Shown: positions 33,751 through 42,994, numbered from the stretch's first letter. The stretch: DNA of 58,447 nucleotides from Streptomyces longispororuber (GCF_024448165.1 NZ_JAMOLN010000037.1:1-58447); one strand, 5' to 3'. Program-made: numbers and translations. Notes: generated from the letters alone by a model not told the origin.

Positions 33751-34734
33751 TCAGCGACCGTGCCGGCCACCCGTCACCGCGCGCCGGCGCACCGACGCGA
33801 ACAGGCCCGCCGCGCCGATCGCCAGGGCCGCCGCGCCGCCCACCGCGATGTACGGAGTGGTGGAGTCGCCGCCGGTCTCCGCGAGGTTTTCCGAAGCGCC
33901 GTTCACCGCGGGGGAGTTGGGCGCTGCCGACCCGTCCGCCGCCGGGGCCGCCGACTCGTGGGTGTCGTGCGTCGCGGTGCCGTCACCCATGTCCATCCCG
34001 CCGTGGTCGATCGTCGACTTGTCCGCGCCGTCGGCGATCTGCTCGTCGGACGGGGCCGAGGCCTCGGGGGCGGCCGCGCCCGACCCGCCCGAAGCGCCGC
34101 CGTACGTCACGTCCGAGCAGGAGTAGAACGCCTCGGGGCTGTCCGAGCGCTGCCAGATGCCGTAGATCAGCTGGCGGCCCGTGCGCTGCGGCAGCGTGCC
34201 GGAGAACGTGTAGAAGCCGCCCTCGGCCGCCGGGTCCGTCTTCGTCGCGACCGGGTTCGCCAGGTCCAGGTCGGACCACTTCAGCGGCTTCGACGGGTCG
34301 TACCCCTGCTTCGTCATGTAGAGGTTGAAGGTGCCCTTGTGCGGGGCCGTCACCTTGTACTTGAAGGTGTACGAGCCCGCGGAGACGCTCGTCGCGGGCC
34401 AGTCGTCGCGGGCCAGGTCCATGCCCTTGAACTCGTCCGCGTTCGCCGAGCACAGCTTGCCGTCCGGGATGTTCTCCTGGTGCTTGCCGGCCGCCTCGCC
34501 GTCCCGGATGCCGTTCCAGTCGTACAGCGCCTGCGTGCCGCCCGCCGCGACCGCCGCCTTGCACGCCGCCGACGTCGGGTTCTCGGCGCCCTCGGCGTAG
34601 CAGGCCGCGACCCGGCTGACCGGATCGCCGAGCGTGCCGTGCGCCGCCGCGGGAGAGGTGGCGAGGGCGGCCAGGGCGAGGGAGCCCCCGGCGGTGGTGG
34701 CGAGGGCGGCGAGCCGGCGACGGCGTGCGGGCAT
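33751..34734 (-). CDS. Cell-wall-anchored lytic polysaccharide monooxygenase (AA10)
   Basis: The 327-residue precursor has a signal peptide cleaved before H32 (AAA-HGTLGDP), giving the N-terminal histidine of a copper histidine brace. The second His is H132 (TAPHKG) and F203 (EAFYSC) fits the axial position. The catalytic domain of about 180 residues is followed by a Ser/Ala/Asp-rich linker with HGGMDMGDGTATHDTH. The C-terminal sorting signal is LAETG (284-288), a hydrophobic helix and VRRR. LPMOs oxidatively cut chitin or cellulose. The LAxTG form is used by Streptomyces class E sortases, so the enzyme is probably displayed on the cell wall. SCO1734 is recalled as a similar protein. Confidence 0.93.
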   Translation of the reverse strand: MPARRRRLAALATTAGGSLALAALATSPAAAHGTLGDPVSRVAACYAEGAENPTSAACKAAVAAGGTQALYDWNGIRDGEAAGKHQENIPDGKLCSANADEFKGMDLARDDWPATSVSAGSYTFKYKVTAPHKGTFNLYMTKQGYDPSKPLKWSDLDLANPVATKTDPAAEGGFYTFSGTLPQRTGRQLIYGIWQRSDSPEAFYSCSDVTYGGASGGSGAAAPEASAPSDEQIADGADKSTIDHGGMDMGDGTATHDTHESAAPAADGSAAPNSPAVNGASENLAETGGDSTTPYIAVGGAAALAIGAAGLFASVRRRAVTGGRHGR

Positions 34735-34880
34735 GGGGGTACTCCTTGGACGTACGAACGGGGGGTTGTGCCAAGGAAGTTAGCCCGGGAGACGGCGCCC
34801 GTGGGGCGCACCGAGGGGTCTGAGTCGATCTTTATGGCGCACTTAAGGCCGGGCTCAGACTCTGATCAGAGAAGGCGCCC

Positions 34881-34902
34881 GGCACCCCCGCCGGGGGGTG
34901 CC
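34881..34902 (-). terminator. Hairpin terminator after the FG-GAP gene
   Basis: GGCACCCCC pairs with GGGGGTGCC around a 4-nt loop, 8 bp beyond the stop of the minus-strand FG-GAP gene and 146 bp before the LPMO coding start on the same strand. Confidence 0.8.
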
Positions 34903-34909
34903 GCGCCCG

Positions 34910-36001
34910 TCAGTCGAGATCCTTCGCCGGGAAGTACCGCTGGTACGACATCCCCGAGTCGGTGCCGCGCAGCACCCAGAACGCCTCGGGGATCCGCAGC
35001 TGCCCGTTCTTGTCGCCGTAGGCGGCGAACACCACGTCCAGGTGCCCGTCGCCGTCGGTGTCCAGCAGCGGACCGGTGACGGCGAGCGGATCGCGGGACC
35101 GGCCGCCGTCCGGGACGCCGGGGCTGTCCAGGGTGACCGTCTTCATGTCGCCGGCGAGTCCCCCGAGCACGTCGGGCATCAGCCAGATCGCGCCGCCGTC
35201 GGTGGCGCCGCCCGACGACCCGACGAAGTCGGGCCTGCCGTCGCCGGTCACGTCGCCCAGCGCCGTACCGTCGACGCCCCCGTACGCCGGCGCGTTCTCG
35301 GAGCCCGGCGCCGGGGCGTCCCGCAGCCCGTCCTCCGTGCCGGTCTGCGGGCCCGCGCGGGTACTGAGCCAGTAGCCGACGCCCGTCCCCGCCCGCCGCA
35401 CGGACAGGCCCGCCGCGTACAGGTCGTCGATGCCGTCGCCGTTCAGGTCCCCGGCCTCCCCGGCCAGACCGTCGATCCCGTCGGTGCGCCCGAGGCGTTC
35501 GGTGAGCTTCAGCCCCCGCGGGCCGCCGCGCAGATAGTGCCGTGCGTCGATCCGCCAGTAGCTGCCGCAGCCCGCTCACCCCGCGCGGCCCGCCCCACAG
35601 CACGGACGGGTCGCCGGACTCCGGCGCGTGGATCAGGTCGGTGAAGCCGTCGTCGTCCAGATCGGCACGCAGCAGCTGGGTCTGCCCGTACCGCGCCCAC
35701 TGCTGTGACGTCGTCGGTGGCGACGGCAGCCGGGCCACCGTGCGCCGCCGCGGATCGAGACCGCGCCGCGAGCCGTACACCACCGCCACGCCGCGGTCCG
35801 CCAGCACCGCGGCGAAGTCGTCGTAGCCGTCCCCGTTCAAGTCCCCTGGCCGGGGGTCGGCGGAAGCGCTGCCGGCCGCCGGGCGCAGCGGAGCGGACTG
35901 CCGCCCGCCCGCCGTGGTGCAGCCCGCCAGCAGTACGGCGACCAGCACGCCCACGGCCCCCTGACGAGCCGGCCCCGCCCGCGCGGGCCCGCCCCGGTCA
36001 T
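34910..36001 (-). pseudogene. FG-GAP repeat lipoprotein gene with two compensating frameshifts
   Basis: Pieces in two frames together form one FG-GAP/VCBS lipoprotein of about 363 residues. The ATG at 36001 overlaps the regulator stop (ATGA) and encodes a charged n-region [15 protein letters not shown], but the hydrophobic core and lipobox VLVAVLLAGC are in another frame; one extra G in the G5 run (complement of 35957-35961) would join them. Calcium-type repeats GDLNGDGYDDF and ADLDDDGFTDL follow. Near 35571-35573 one G too many returns the frame to that of the start, restoring GDLNGDGIDDL, GDVTGDGRPDF and DTDGDGHLDVVF to the end. It is either a young pseudogene or two sequence errors. An uninterrupted minus-strand frame from GTG 35954 covers only the middle correctly. 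Confidence 0.75.
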
Positions 36002-36687
36002 GCCACCCACCGGTACCGGCGCTCCGGCCGCCCGGTTCCTCCGTACCGCAGTGACACCCGGGCCCGCCCCGTCTCCGCGAAGAACTCCAGGTAGCGGCGG
36101 GCGCTCACCCGGGACAGGGTGCCCGCCCGCTCGGCGCACTCCGTCGCCGACAGGCCCTCCGGGTGGCCGCGCAGCGTCCGCTCCACCAGGTCCGCGGTGT
36201 GCGCGGCGAGGCCCTTCGGGAGTTCACGGGAGCCGGGCGGGCGAGCGCCGAAGATCTGGTCGACGTCCTCCTGGCGGGCCTCGTCGAGACCGTCGAGCCG
36301 CGCCCGCACCGCCGCCACATGCCTCAACTGCTCCTGCAGCGCCGCCTGGTTGAACGGTTTGATGAGGTAGTGCAGGGCCCCGGCCCGCAGCGCGGCCCGG
36401 ACGATCCCGGCGTCCCGCGCCGCCGTGATGAACAGCGCGTCCACCGGGGTCCGGGACGGATCGCGCTCCTCGGCCGCCCGCAGTTCCCTGAGCACCTCGA
36501 TGCCATCCATGTCCGGCAAGTACACGTCCAGGAGCACCAGATCGGGGCGGAGCGACTCCGCGGCCCGGAGCGCCTCCGTACCGCTGTGCGCCACGCCGGC
36601 CACCGCGAATCCGTCCATCGCGGACACATAGCGTCCGTGCAGCTTGGCGACCATGAAGTCGTCGTCCACGACCAGCACCTTCGTCAC
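35998..36687 (-). CDS. CitB/DcuR-type response regulator
   Basis: The 229-residue regulator has a receiver domain (VLVVDDD, phospho-acceptor D54 in [16 protein letters not shown]) and a C-terminal helix-turn-helix ([39 protein letters not shown]) of the CitT/DcuR type. Such regulators control carboxylate uptake and normally work with a CitA/DcuS-type kinase. Here it is divergent from tctCBA, its likely target, but no kinase gene lies beside it: the next gene is the FG-GAP lipoprotein. The GTG start gives the canonical TKVLVVDDD opening. Confidence 0.92.
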   Translation of the reverse strand: MTKVLVVDDDFMVAKLHGRYVSAMDGFAVAGVAHSGTEALRAAESLRPDLVLLDVYLPDMDGIEVLRELRAAEERDPSRTPVDALFITAARDAGIVRAALRAGALHYLIKPFNQAALQEQLRHVAAVRARLDGLDEARQEDVDQIFGARPPGSRELPKGLAAHTADLVERTLRGHPEGLSATECAERAGTLSRVSARRYLEFFAETGRARVSLRYGGTGRPERRYRWVA

Positions 36688-36822
36688 GGGCGCAGGGTAG
36701 GCGCGCGACCACAAGGACCACAACGTTCCTTGCTTGCGGAAGAGAGACAGGTTGTTCACGCGTGGGCAACATGTGGGCCACCTCACACGAACCCGCACTC
36801 GAACCAGTAGGTGGTGGCACTC
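36688..36822. promoter_or_regulatory. Divergent promoter region between response regulator and tctC
   Basis: It contains the inverted repeat CAAGGA-N9-TCCTTG (36712-36732), and GTTG-N12-CAAC further right near 36750. Either could bind the CitB-type regulator. No better promoter hexamers stand out. Confidence 0.4.
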
Positions 36823-37806
36823 GTGCGCCTGCGCACACTCCTCGCCCCGGTCGGGGCCGCGCTGCTCGTCCTGGTGGGGCCGCCGCTGCTCACCACGGGC
36901 AGCGGCGCCGACACCGGTACGCAGATCCCCGGCCTGCGCCTCATGGTCCCCAACACGCCGGGCGGCGGCTACGACATCACGGCGCGCACCGCCGCCAAGA
37001 ACGCCGAGGACGCCGGACTCACCCACAACATCGAGGTGTTCAACCTGCCGGGCGCGGGCGGCACCGTCGGACTGACCCGGCTCGTCGGCGAGCACGGCAA
37101 CGGCAAGCTCGCCATGTCCATGGGCCTCGGCGTCGTCGGCGCCGCCCGCTCCAACCACTCCCCGAAGACCCTCGCCGACACCACCCCCATCGCCCGGCTC
37201 ACCGAGGAGCCGGACGTCGTCGTGGTCGCCAAGGACTCCCCGTACCAGGACATCGCACAGCTCGTCGCCGCCTGGAAGAAGAACCCCGGCAAGCTGCCCG
37301 TCGGCGGCGGCTCCTCGCCCGGCGGGCCCGACCACCTCGCCCCGATGCTGATGGCGCGCGCCGCCGGGATCGCGCCCAAGCAGGTCAACTACGTCCCCTT
37401 CGACGGCGGCGGCGAACTCCTCGCCTCCATCCTCGGCAACAAGGTGGCCTTCGGCGTCTCCGGCGTCGGCGAGTACCTCGACCAGATCAGGAGCGGCGAA
37501 CTCCGCCTCCTCGCCGTCACCGGACCCGAACGGGTGGCGGGCCTCGACGGCCCCACGCTCAAGGAGTCCGGCTACGACGTCGACTTCACCAACTGGCGCG
37601 GCATCGTCGCCCCACCCGGCCTCAGCGACACACAGCGCGCCAAACTCACCGGCCTCGTAAGGAAGTTGCACGCCTCCGACGGATGGAAGAAGTCGCTGGA
37701 GAAGAACGGCTGGGACGACGCGTTCCTCACCGGCGACGACTTCGGGACCTTCCTCGAAGCGCAGGACAAGCGGGTCGTGTCCGTACTGAAGGAGCTGGGA
37801 CTGTGA
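36823..37806 (+). CDS. tctC: Tripartite tricarboxylate transporter binding protein TctC
   Basis: The protein (327 residues from this GTG) has an N-terminal export signal (MRLRTLLAPVGAALLVLVGPP) and the TctC/Bug fold: RLMVPNTPGGGYDITAR, FNLPGAGGTVGLTRL, GGGSSPGGPDHLAPMLMA and FDGGGELLASILGNKVAFG. GTG 36823 is chosen since AGGTGG precedes it with about 9-nt spacing; GTGs at 36811 and 36814 are also possible. It binds a di- or tricarboxylate outside the membrane and hands it to TctAB. The stop overlaps the tctB start (GTGA). Confidence 0.92.
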   Translation: MRLRTLLAPVGAALLVLVGPPLLTTGSGADTGTQIPGLRLMVPNTPGGGYDITARTAAKNAEDAGLTHNIEVFNLPGAGGTVGLTRLVGEHGNGKLAMSMGLGVVGAARSNHSPKTLADTTPIARLTEEPDVVVVAKDSPYQDIAQLVAAWKKNPGKLPVGGGSSPGGPDHLAPMLMARAAGIAPKQVNYVPFDGGGELLASILGNKVAFGVSGVGEYLDQIRSGELRLLAVTGPERVAGLDGPTLKESGYDVDFTNWRGIVAPPGLSDTQRAKLTGLVRKLHASDGWKKSLEKNGWDDAFLTGDDFGTFLEAQDKRVVSVLKELGL

Positions 37807-38333
37807 CCGCCACCGACCTCCGAGAGGACCGGGAGACCCGCCGCTCCTGGCTCCGCGAACACTCCGAACTCGGCGTCTGCGTCCTGCTGTTGGCGCTCGG
37901 CGCGCTCGTCCTCACCGACGCGCTCACCATGGATGTCGACATCGCCCAGCGCGGCCCCGTCGGACCGAGGACCGTACCGGTCGTCGTCGGCGCCGGACTG
38001 CTCGTCGTCGCCGTCCTGCTCGCCGTCGACGTGCTGCGCGGCGGCCGCGGCGAGGCCGAGGGCGGCGAGGACGTCGACCTGTCCGAACCCGCCGACTGGC
38101 GCACCGTCCTGCTGCTCGCCGGGGTCTTCCTCGCCACCGCCGTCCTCATCGAACCGCTCGGCTTCCCGATCGCCGGGGCCCTGCTGTTCTGGGGCGCGGC
38201 CTACGCCCTCGGCAGCAGGAACGTCCACCGCGACCCCCTGATCGCGGCAGCCCTCTCCCTGGCCACCTTCGTCGTCTTCAACAACCTGCTCGGCGTACCC
38301 CTGCCGGGCGGCCCCCTGATGGGAGTGCTGTGA
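37803..38333 (+). CDS. tctB: Tripartite tricarboxylate transporter small membrane subunit TctB
   Basis: The 176-residue protein has four membrane helices ([81 protein letters not shown]) and the terminal motif LGVPLPGG typical of TctB. It forms the membrane unit with TctA. It is coupled to tctC by overlap and lies 4 bp before tctA. Confidence 0.92.
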   Translation: MTATDLREDRETRRSWLREHSELGVCVLLLALGALVLTDALTMDVDIAQRGPVGPRTVPVVVGAGLLVVAVLLAVDVLRGGRGEAEGGEDVDLSEPADWRTVLLLAGVFLATAVLIEPLGFPIAGALLFWGAAYALGSRNVHRDPLIAAALSLATFVVFNNLLGVPLPGGPLMGVL

Positions 38334-38337
38334 CGTC

Positions 38338-39846
38338 ATGAATGCCCTCAACTCCCTCCTGGACGGCTTCGGTACGGCCCTCACCCCCATCAACCTCCTG
38401 TGGGCGGCGATCGGCGTCCTGCTCGGCACCGCCATCGGCGTGCTGCCCGGCATCGGCCCCGCCATGGCCGTCGCGCTGCTCCTCCCGGTGACGTACGGTC
38501 TCGAACCCACCGGCGCGTTCATCATGTTCGCGGGCATCTACTACGGCGCCATGTTCGGCGGCTCCACGACCTCCATCCTGCTCAACACCCCGGGGGAGAG
38601 CGCCGCGGTCGTCGCCGCCATGGAGGGCAACCCCATGGCCAAGGCGGGACGCGGCGCACAGGCCCTGGCGGCCGCCGCCATCGGGCACTTCGCGGGCGGC
38701 ATGATCGGCACGATCCTGCTCGTCGCCCTCGCGCCCAAGGTCGCCTCGCTCGCCGTCGACATCGGCGCGCCCGACTACTTCGCCATCATGGTCCTCGCGT
38801 TCATCGCCGTGACCTCCGTCCTCGGCTCCTCCCGCGTCCGCGGACTCGCCTCCCTGCTCATCGGACTCACCATCGGCCTGGTCGGCCTCGACCAGATGAC
38901 CGGCCAACAGCGGCTCACCTTCGGCTCGTTGCAGCTCGCCGACGGCATCGACGTCGTCATCGTCGCGGTCGGACTCTTCGCGATCGGCGAGGCGCTGTGG
39001 GTCGCCGCGCACCTGCGCCGCACCAGCGGCGAGGCGATCCCCGTCGGCCGCCCCTGGCTCGGCCGGTCCGACGTGCGGCGCACCTGGAAGTCCTGGCTGC
39101 GCGGCCCTCTCATCGGCTTCCCGTTCGGCGCGATCCCCGCGGGCGGCGCCGAGATCCCCACCTTCCTCTCCTACGTCACCGAGAAGCGCCTGTCGAAGCA
39201 CAAGGACGAGTGGGGCAAGGGCGCCATCGAAGGCGTGGCGGGACCCGAGTCCGCGTCCTCCGCGTCGGCGGCGGGCACCCTCGTCTCCATGCTCACCCTC
39301 GGCCTGCCGACGACCGCCGTGGCCGCCGTCATGCTGGCCGCCTTCCAGCAGTACGGCATCCAGCCGGGCCCCCTCCTCTTCGAACGCGAACCGGAGCTGG
39401 TCTGGGGCCTCATCGCGTCCCTGTTCGTCGGCATGGTGCTGCTGCTGGCCCTGAACCTGCCGCTCGCCCCCGTCTGGGCCAAACTCCTGCGCATCCCCCG
39501 CCCCTACCTCTACGCGGGCATCCTCTTCTTCGCCGCGGTCGGCGCGTACGCCGTCGGCGGCGAAGCGATCGATCTCGTCATCCTGCTGGTCATCGGCCTC
39601 ATCGGCTTCGGCATGCGCCGCTACGGACTGCCCGTGCTGCCCGCCGTCATCGGCGTCATCCTCGGCCCGAACGCCGAACAGCAGCTGCGCCGCGCCCTGC
39701 AGATCAGCGACGGCAGCGTCAGCGGACTCGTCGACACGCCCTTCTCCGTCACGGTCTACGCGATCGTGCTCGTCATCGTGGCGTGGCCGCTGGTCAAGAA
39801 GGCGGTGGTGCGCGGACGGCGACGTGACGTAGACATGACGGCATGA
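38338..39846 (+). CDS. tctA: Tripartite tricarboxylate transporter large membrane subunit TctA
   Basis: The 502-residue protein has 11-12 membrane helices and the TctA signatures [39 protein letters not shown] and, in the second half, [16 protein letters not shown] with [26 protein letters not shown]. It is the carboxylate channel driven by the ion gradient. It overlaps the following acetyltransferase gene by ATGA, so that gene may be co-transcribed. Confidence 0.95.
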   Translation: MNALNSLLDGFGTALTPINLLWAAIGVLLGTAIGVLPGIGPAMAVALLLPVTYGLEPTGAFIMFAGIYYGAMFGGSTTSILLNTPGESAAVVAAMEGNPMAKAGRGAQALAAAAIGHFAGGMIGTILLVALAPKVASLAVDIGAPDYFAIMVLAFIAVTSVLGSSRVRGLASLLIGLTIGLVGLDQMTGQQRLTFGSLQLADGIDVVIVAVGLFAIGEALWVAAHLRRTSGEAIPVGRPWLGRSDVRRTWKSWLRGPLIGFPFGAIPAGGAEIPTFLSYVTEKRLSKHKDEWGKGAIEGVAGPESASSASAAGTLVSMLTLGLPTTAVAAVMLAAFQQYGIQPGPLLFEREPELVWGLIASLFVGMVLLLALNLPLAPVWAKLLRIPRPYLYAGILFFAAVGAYAVGGEAIDLVILLVIGLIGFGMRRYGLPVLPAVIGVILGPNAEQQLRRALQISDGSVSGLVDTPFSVTVYAIVLVIVAWPLVKKAVVRGRRRDVDMTA

Positions 39847-40301
39847 GCACAGAGCATCCCGTCCGTGTCGCCACCGCCGCCGACGTGCCGGCCGTCAAGG
39901 CCGTCACCGACGCGGCGTACCACCCCTACATCGCCAGGATCGGCGTCGTCCCCCAGCCGATGGAGGCCGACCACGCCGCGAACGTGGCGGCCGGCCTGGT
40001 GCACGTCACGGGCGAGCCGGAGGTCGTCGGCCTCGTCGTGGTCGAGGCACGCCCCGACCACCTCCTCCTCGACAGCATCGCGGTCCACCCCGACGCCCAC
40101 GGGCAGGGGGTGGGCCGCGCCCTGCTCGCCTTCGTCGACGACCACGCGCGCCGCCTGGGCCTGCCCGAGATCCGGCTCTACACCAACGCGCTGATGTGGG
40201 AGAACCAGAAGATCTACCCCCGGTACGGGTACGAGGTCGTGGAGCGCCGCGTCGACGGCCCCTACGACCGCATCCACTACCGCAAGCACGTCCGGCCCTA
40301 G
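39843..40301 (+). CDS. GNAT family N-acetyltransferase
   Basis: The 152-residue protein is a single GNAT domain: [51 protein letters not shown] (acetyl-CoA pyrophosphate loop QGVGRA) and [27 protein letters not shown]. The acceptor is unknown. It is translationally coupled to tctA. Confidence 0.92.
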   Translation: MSTEHPVRVATAADVPAVKAVTDAAYHPYIARIGVVPQPMEADHAANVAAGLVHVTGEPEVVGLVVVEARPDHLLLDSIAVHPDAHGQGVGRALLAFVDDHARRLGLPEIRLYTNALMWENQKIYPRYGYEVVERRVDGPYDRIHYRKHVRP

Positions 40302-40624
40302 GCGCCCGCTGCCTCTACGGCGACGAGTACCGGCCCACGCCGGACTGCGGCCTGGAACACCGCGAGCACCTCTTCGTCGAGGAACTGACCTTCGCCCACG
40401 CGGACGACATCCTCGGCATGCTGCGCGCACTCAGCCCGCACCTGGTCGACGGCGACCTGCCCGTATGGATCCGGAACCTGGCCTACCGACTGGTGCTGCT
40501 GCAACGCCCCGACGAGCCGGCCCTGCTGCGCGAGGCCGCACAGAGCCTGTGGCTGCACGGGCCGGACCGGGACGGTGTCGCGGCGGAACTGGAGCGGCGG
40601 GCCGACGTCCTCGACGCCGGCTGA
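40196..40624 (+). CDS. Hypothetical protein overlapping the GNAT gene; possibly a fragment
   Basis: From about 40305 the frame encodes a plausible protein, CLYGDEYRPTPDCGLEHREHLFVEELTFAHADDILG..LVLLQRPDEPALLREAAQSLWLHGPDRDG, with even amino-acid composition and two conserved-looking cysteines. However, no start codon or ribosome site exists between the GNAT stop and this part. The only in-frame ATG (40196) is inside the GNAT gene, where the frame is arginine-rich noise. It may be a 5-prime truncated remnant or start at a non-standard codon. The family is not recognised. Confidence 0.4.
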   Translation: MGEPEDLPPVRVRGRGAPRRRPLRPHPLPQARPALGARCLYGDEYRPTPDCGLEHREHLFVEELTFAHADDILGMLRALSPHLVDGDLPVWIRNLAYRLVLLQRPDEPALLREAAQSLWLHGPDRDGVAAELERRADVLDAG

Positions 40625-40676
40625 CCGCGGTCCGCACCGCCGCCGGATTCACCCGGGTCTCATCGGACCGGCCCCG

Positions 40677-40814
40677 CTACTCGTCCGGCCACCACGTCTT
40701 GCGCACGTCCTTGCGCACTTCGGGCCGCTCGCGCTTGCGCTCGGCGGCATCGTCCTGCAACCGGCGCGTGATGACGCTCGCTCCGGTCGGCTTGTGCATG
40801 GTCACTCGGCGCAT
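40677..40814 (-). CDS. Small basic protein of 45 residues
   Basis: The ATG is preceded by AGGAGG with about 4-nt spacing, a near-perfect ribosome site. The protein MRRVTMHKPTGASVITRRL.. is highly charged (about a third Arg, Lys, Asp or Glu) and ends in KTWWPDE. No signal, membrane segment or known domain is visible. Small basic proteins like this recur in Streptomyces but this family is not recognised. It is convergent with the preceding frame. Confidence 0.6.
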   Translation of the reverse strand: MRRVTMHKPTGASVITRRLQDDAAERKRERPEVRKDVRKTWWPDE

Positions 40815-41089
40815 GATGCCTCCTGTACCTACACGGGTCCCAACGTGGTGCCGTTGTAGACCTGTTCCCGGAGGGTCGCTCATCGAAGCGCAATTGTCAG
40901 TGGCGGTTGTCACGATGTGGGGGTGACGGATTCCCCGAGCGCCGTCGACCGGGACGCGGCGGCCGCTCGACGTCGGCCGCGCCACCGGCGGTTTGTCGCT
41001 CCTCGCGGCCGATGGGGAACACCAGGTGACGGCATTGATCACACTCGGTTCGCCACGCGTGACGCCGAGTCGCCGGTCCCCCGTCCCGG
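40815..41089. other. Intergenic region without recognised gene
   Basis: This 275-bp region lies upstream of the 45-residue protein and downstream of the DUF402 gene. It contains TGACAACCGCCACTGACAAT on the minus strand (complement near 40895-40915), with two TGACAA-like hexamers that could be a promoter for the small protein. No other structure is evident. Confidence 0.3.
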
Positions 41090-41590
41090 TCACGCCAGCA
41101 GGGCGGTGAACTTCCCGTCCTTCGCCAGGAGTTCCAGCTCGTCCAGGGCCGTCGTCGCCGCCAGCGCGGCGGCCGGGTCCCGGTCGGCGATCCCGCTCTC
41201 GGCGAACTCGTCCTCGTCGAGACGGATCACCGCACTGCCGTCCGCCGACACCCACAGGTCCAGGTCGAGGTCCTCGGCCAGGAGATCCCCTTCGGCGTCG
41301 CGGACCACCGGGCGGGTGATGTCGCAGTACCAGCCCTTCAGCGTGCCGTCGCCGGAGCGGACCTCCTTGATCGCGTACCAGCGGTCCCGCCAGTAGTGCT
41401 CGGTGAACGTGTCGCCGGGGCGGAACTGGACGAAGCCGAAGTCGCGGACGCCCTCGGCCGCCCAGGCGGCCCGGACGGTGACCCGCGTGCCGTCGTCGTG
41501 CAGCAGCTCCGCCGGGTAACTGATCTTCGTGCGGCCCGCCTTGACCAGGCGGACCTGGAGGGCGGTGTCAGGAGTCGAGGGTGCGGACAT
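41090..41590 (-). CDS. DUF402 family protein (FomD/Ntdp-like)
   Basis: The 166-residue protein has the DUF402 pattern: FRPGDTFTEHYWRDRWYAIKEVRSGDGTLKGWYCDITRPVVRD, with the conserved W-Y-C-D and acidic DLDLDLWV motif that bind metal in characterised members. These hydrolyse nucleotides or nucleotide adducts (nucleoside tri/diphosphatases; FomD in fosfomycin biosynthesis). Its own substrate is unknown. The start lies 23 nt inside the upstream acetyltransferase gene, so both are one operon. Confidence 0.9.
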   Translation of the reverse strand: MSAPSTPDTALQVRLVKAGRTKISYPAELLHDDGTRVTVRAAWAAEGVRDFGFVQFRPGDTFTEHYWRDRWYAIKEVRSGDGTLKGWYCDITRPVVRDAEGDLLAEDLDLDLWVSADGSAVIRLDEDEFAESGIADRDPAAALAATTALDELELLAKDGKFTALLA

Positions 41591-42500
41591 GGCGGACCTC
41601 CGTCGCGTCGAGTGTGTAACCGAACCACTGGTTGATCGCGAGCATCGGCGCGTTGTCCACGTCGTTGCCCGTGTACGCCACGGTGACCCCGGCCGCGCGG
41701 GCCCGGTGCAGCGAGTCGTTCTTGGCGAGCTTGGCCAGGCCGCGGCCGCGGAAGGCGCGGGCCGTGCCCGTCATCCCCGAGCTGTAGCGGCCCTCGCGGT
41801 CCGTCTCCGCGAAGGAGAACGCGGCGGGCCGGCCCTCCACCACGGCCACCGACGTCAGCTCGTGGTCGAGCAGCGGGTGCCGCCAGGTGTCCGCCAGCCA
41901 GTGGTCGTAGTCGTCGAGTGCGAGCGCGATGTCGCCCGGCTCGTCGGCCACCACCTCCGCGTCCAGGGCGAAGACCGGGCGCGGGTCGGCCGCGAAGTCG
42001 GCGAGCGTGCGCAACTCGACGCCGGGCGGCGGCAGTCGGCGGGGCGGCAGCGCGGCCCCGGTCAGGTCGAGGCGCAGGAAGCGGGCGGAGCGGCTGCGAC
42101 GGTAGCCGTGTGCGGCCGCCCACGCCAGGTTCCGCGGGCCCTCCAGGGCCCAGCAGTACACCTGCGTCGCCCCGTGCTGCGCCAGATGCTCCTCGGCCGT
42201 GCGCAGCAGCAGCGTGCCCGCTCCGCGGTGCTCGTGGTCCGGGTGCACGTACACGTTTGCGTAGCCCTGGCCCGGCTTCGGGCTGTCGTGCGCGATGCCG
42301 ACCTGGGCGGTGCCGATCGGCTCGCCGTCCGCCACCGCCACCAACTGCCGGTAGTGGGAGTCCGGGTGGGCGTGCGCCGCGTCGTACTCGACGGAGGCCG
42401 GGGTCGCGAGCATCGCGGGCAGACAGGTGCGGCGGATCCGGGCGAAGGCACCCGCGTCCTCCGGGTCGCCGGGGCGCAGCGGGCGGACGATCACGGTCAT
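41568..42500 (-). CDS. Double-GNAT acetyltransferase
   Basis: The 310-residue protein has two GNAT-like halves. The first (ANVYVHPDHEHRGAGTLLLRTAEEHL) has a good acetyl-CoA loop. The second (SSGMTGTARAFRGRGLAKLAKNDSLHRARAAGVTVAYTGNDVDNAPMLAINQWFGY) is of the type seen in mycothiol-synthase-like and Eis-like proteins. The ATG giving MTVIVRPLRPGD is chosen by homology. The acceptor is unknown. It overlaps the DUF402 gene and is divergent from a GntR gene. Confidence 0.9.
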   Translation of the reverse strand: MTVIVRPLRPGDPEDAGAFARIRRTCLPAMLATPASVEYDAAHAHPDSHYRQLVAVADGEPIGTAQVGIAHDSPKPGQGYANVYVHPDHEHRGAGTLLLRTAEEHLAQHGATQVYCWALEGPRNLAWAAAHGYRRSRSARFLRLDLTGAALPPRRLPPPGVELRTLADFAADPRPVFALDAEVVADEPGDIALALDDYDHWLADTWRHPLLDHELTSVAVVEGRPAAFSFAETDREGRYSSGMTGTARAFRGRGLAKLAKNDSLHRARAAGVTVAYTGNDVDNAPMLAINQWFGYTLDATEVRHVRTLDS

Positions 42501-42570
42501 GTGGTGGCACGCTACGCGCCGATCACGCCCGGGTGCCTCCCATTTTCCGGGGCTGCGGGAGAATCGGGCC

Positions 42571-42936
42571 GTGACCTTGAAGATCCGCATTGACGACAGT
42601 GGCGCGCCGTACGAGCAGGTGCGGGCCCAGATCTCCGAGCTGGCCAGGACCGGGGCGCTGCCCGTCGGCTACAAGCTGCCCACGGTGCGGGGCCTGGCCG
42701 AGGAGCTGGGGCTCGCCGCGAACACGGTGGCCAAGGCGTACCGGGCCCTGGAGACGGACGGGGTGATCGAGACGCGGGGGCGCAACGGGACGTTCGTCGC
42801 GGCGGCGGGGGATGCGGCGGAGCGGGAGGCGTCGGTGGCGGCGCAGGTTTTCGCCGAGCGGGTGCGGAGGCTCGGGTTGTCGCAGGAGCAGGCGCTGGCC
42901 GCGGTGCGGGACGCTCTGCGCGCGGCGTACGCGTAG
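42571..42936 (+). CDS. GntR family regulator, YtrA type
   Basis: The 121-residue protein has the GntR winged helix (APYEQVRAQISELARTGALPVGYKLPTVRGLAEELGLAANTVAKAYRALETDGVIETRGRNGTFV) and only a short helical C-terminus of about 45 residues. This marks the YtrA subfamily. These usually control ABC transporters, but none is adjacent; the nearest candidate target is the divergent acetyltransferase gene 70 bp away. The GTG start is supported by homology. Confidence 0.93.
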   Translation: MTLKIRIDDSGAPYEQVRAQISELARTGALPVGYKLPTVRGLAEELGLAANTVAKAYRALETDGVIETRGRNGTFVAAAGDAAEREASVAAQVFAERVRRLGLSQEQALAAVRDALRAAYA

Positions 42937-42994
42937 GCTCCGCGCCGTTGCGGGTGTCTGTCTCGTTGCCGGGTGCGGGTTGCGTCGTGGCTGG

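Noticed and set aside
36823..37806. TctC considered as starting at GTG 36811
   Set aside because: That start would leave no ribosome site and adds MVAL before the charged n-region; 36823 has AGGTGG at suitable distance. The choice remains uncertain.
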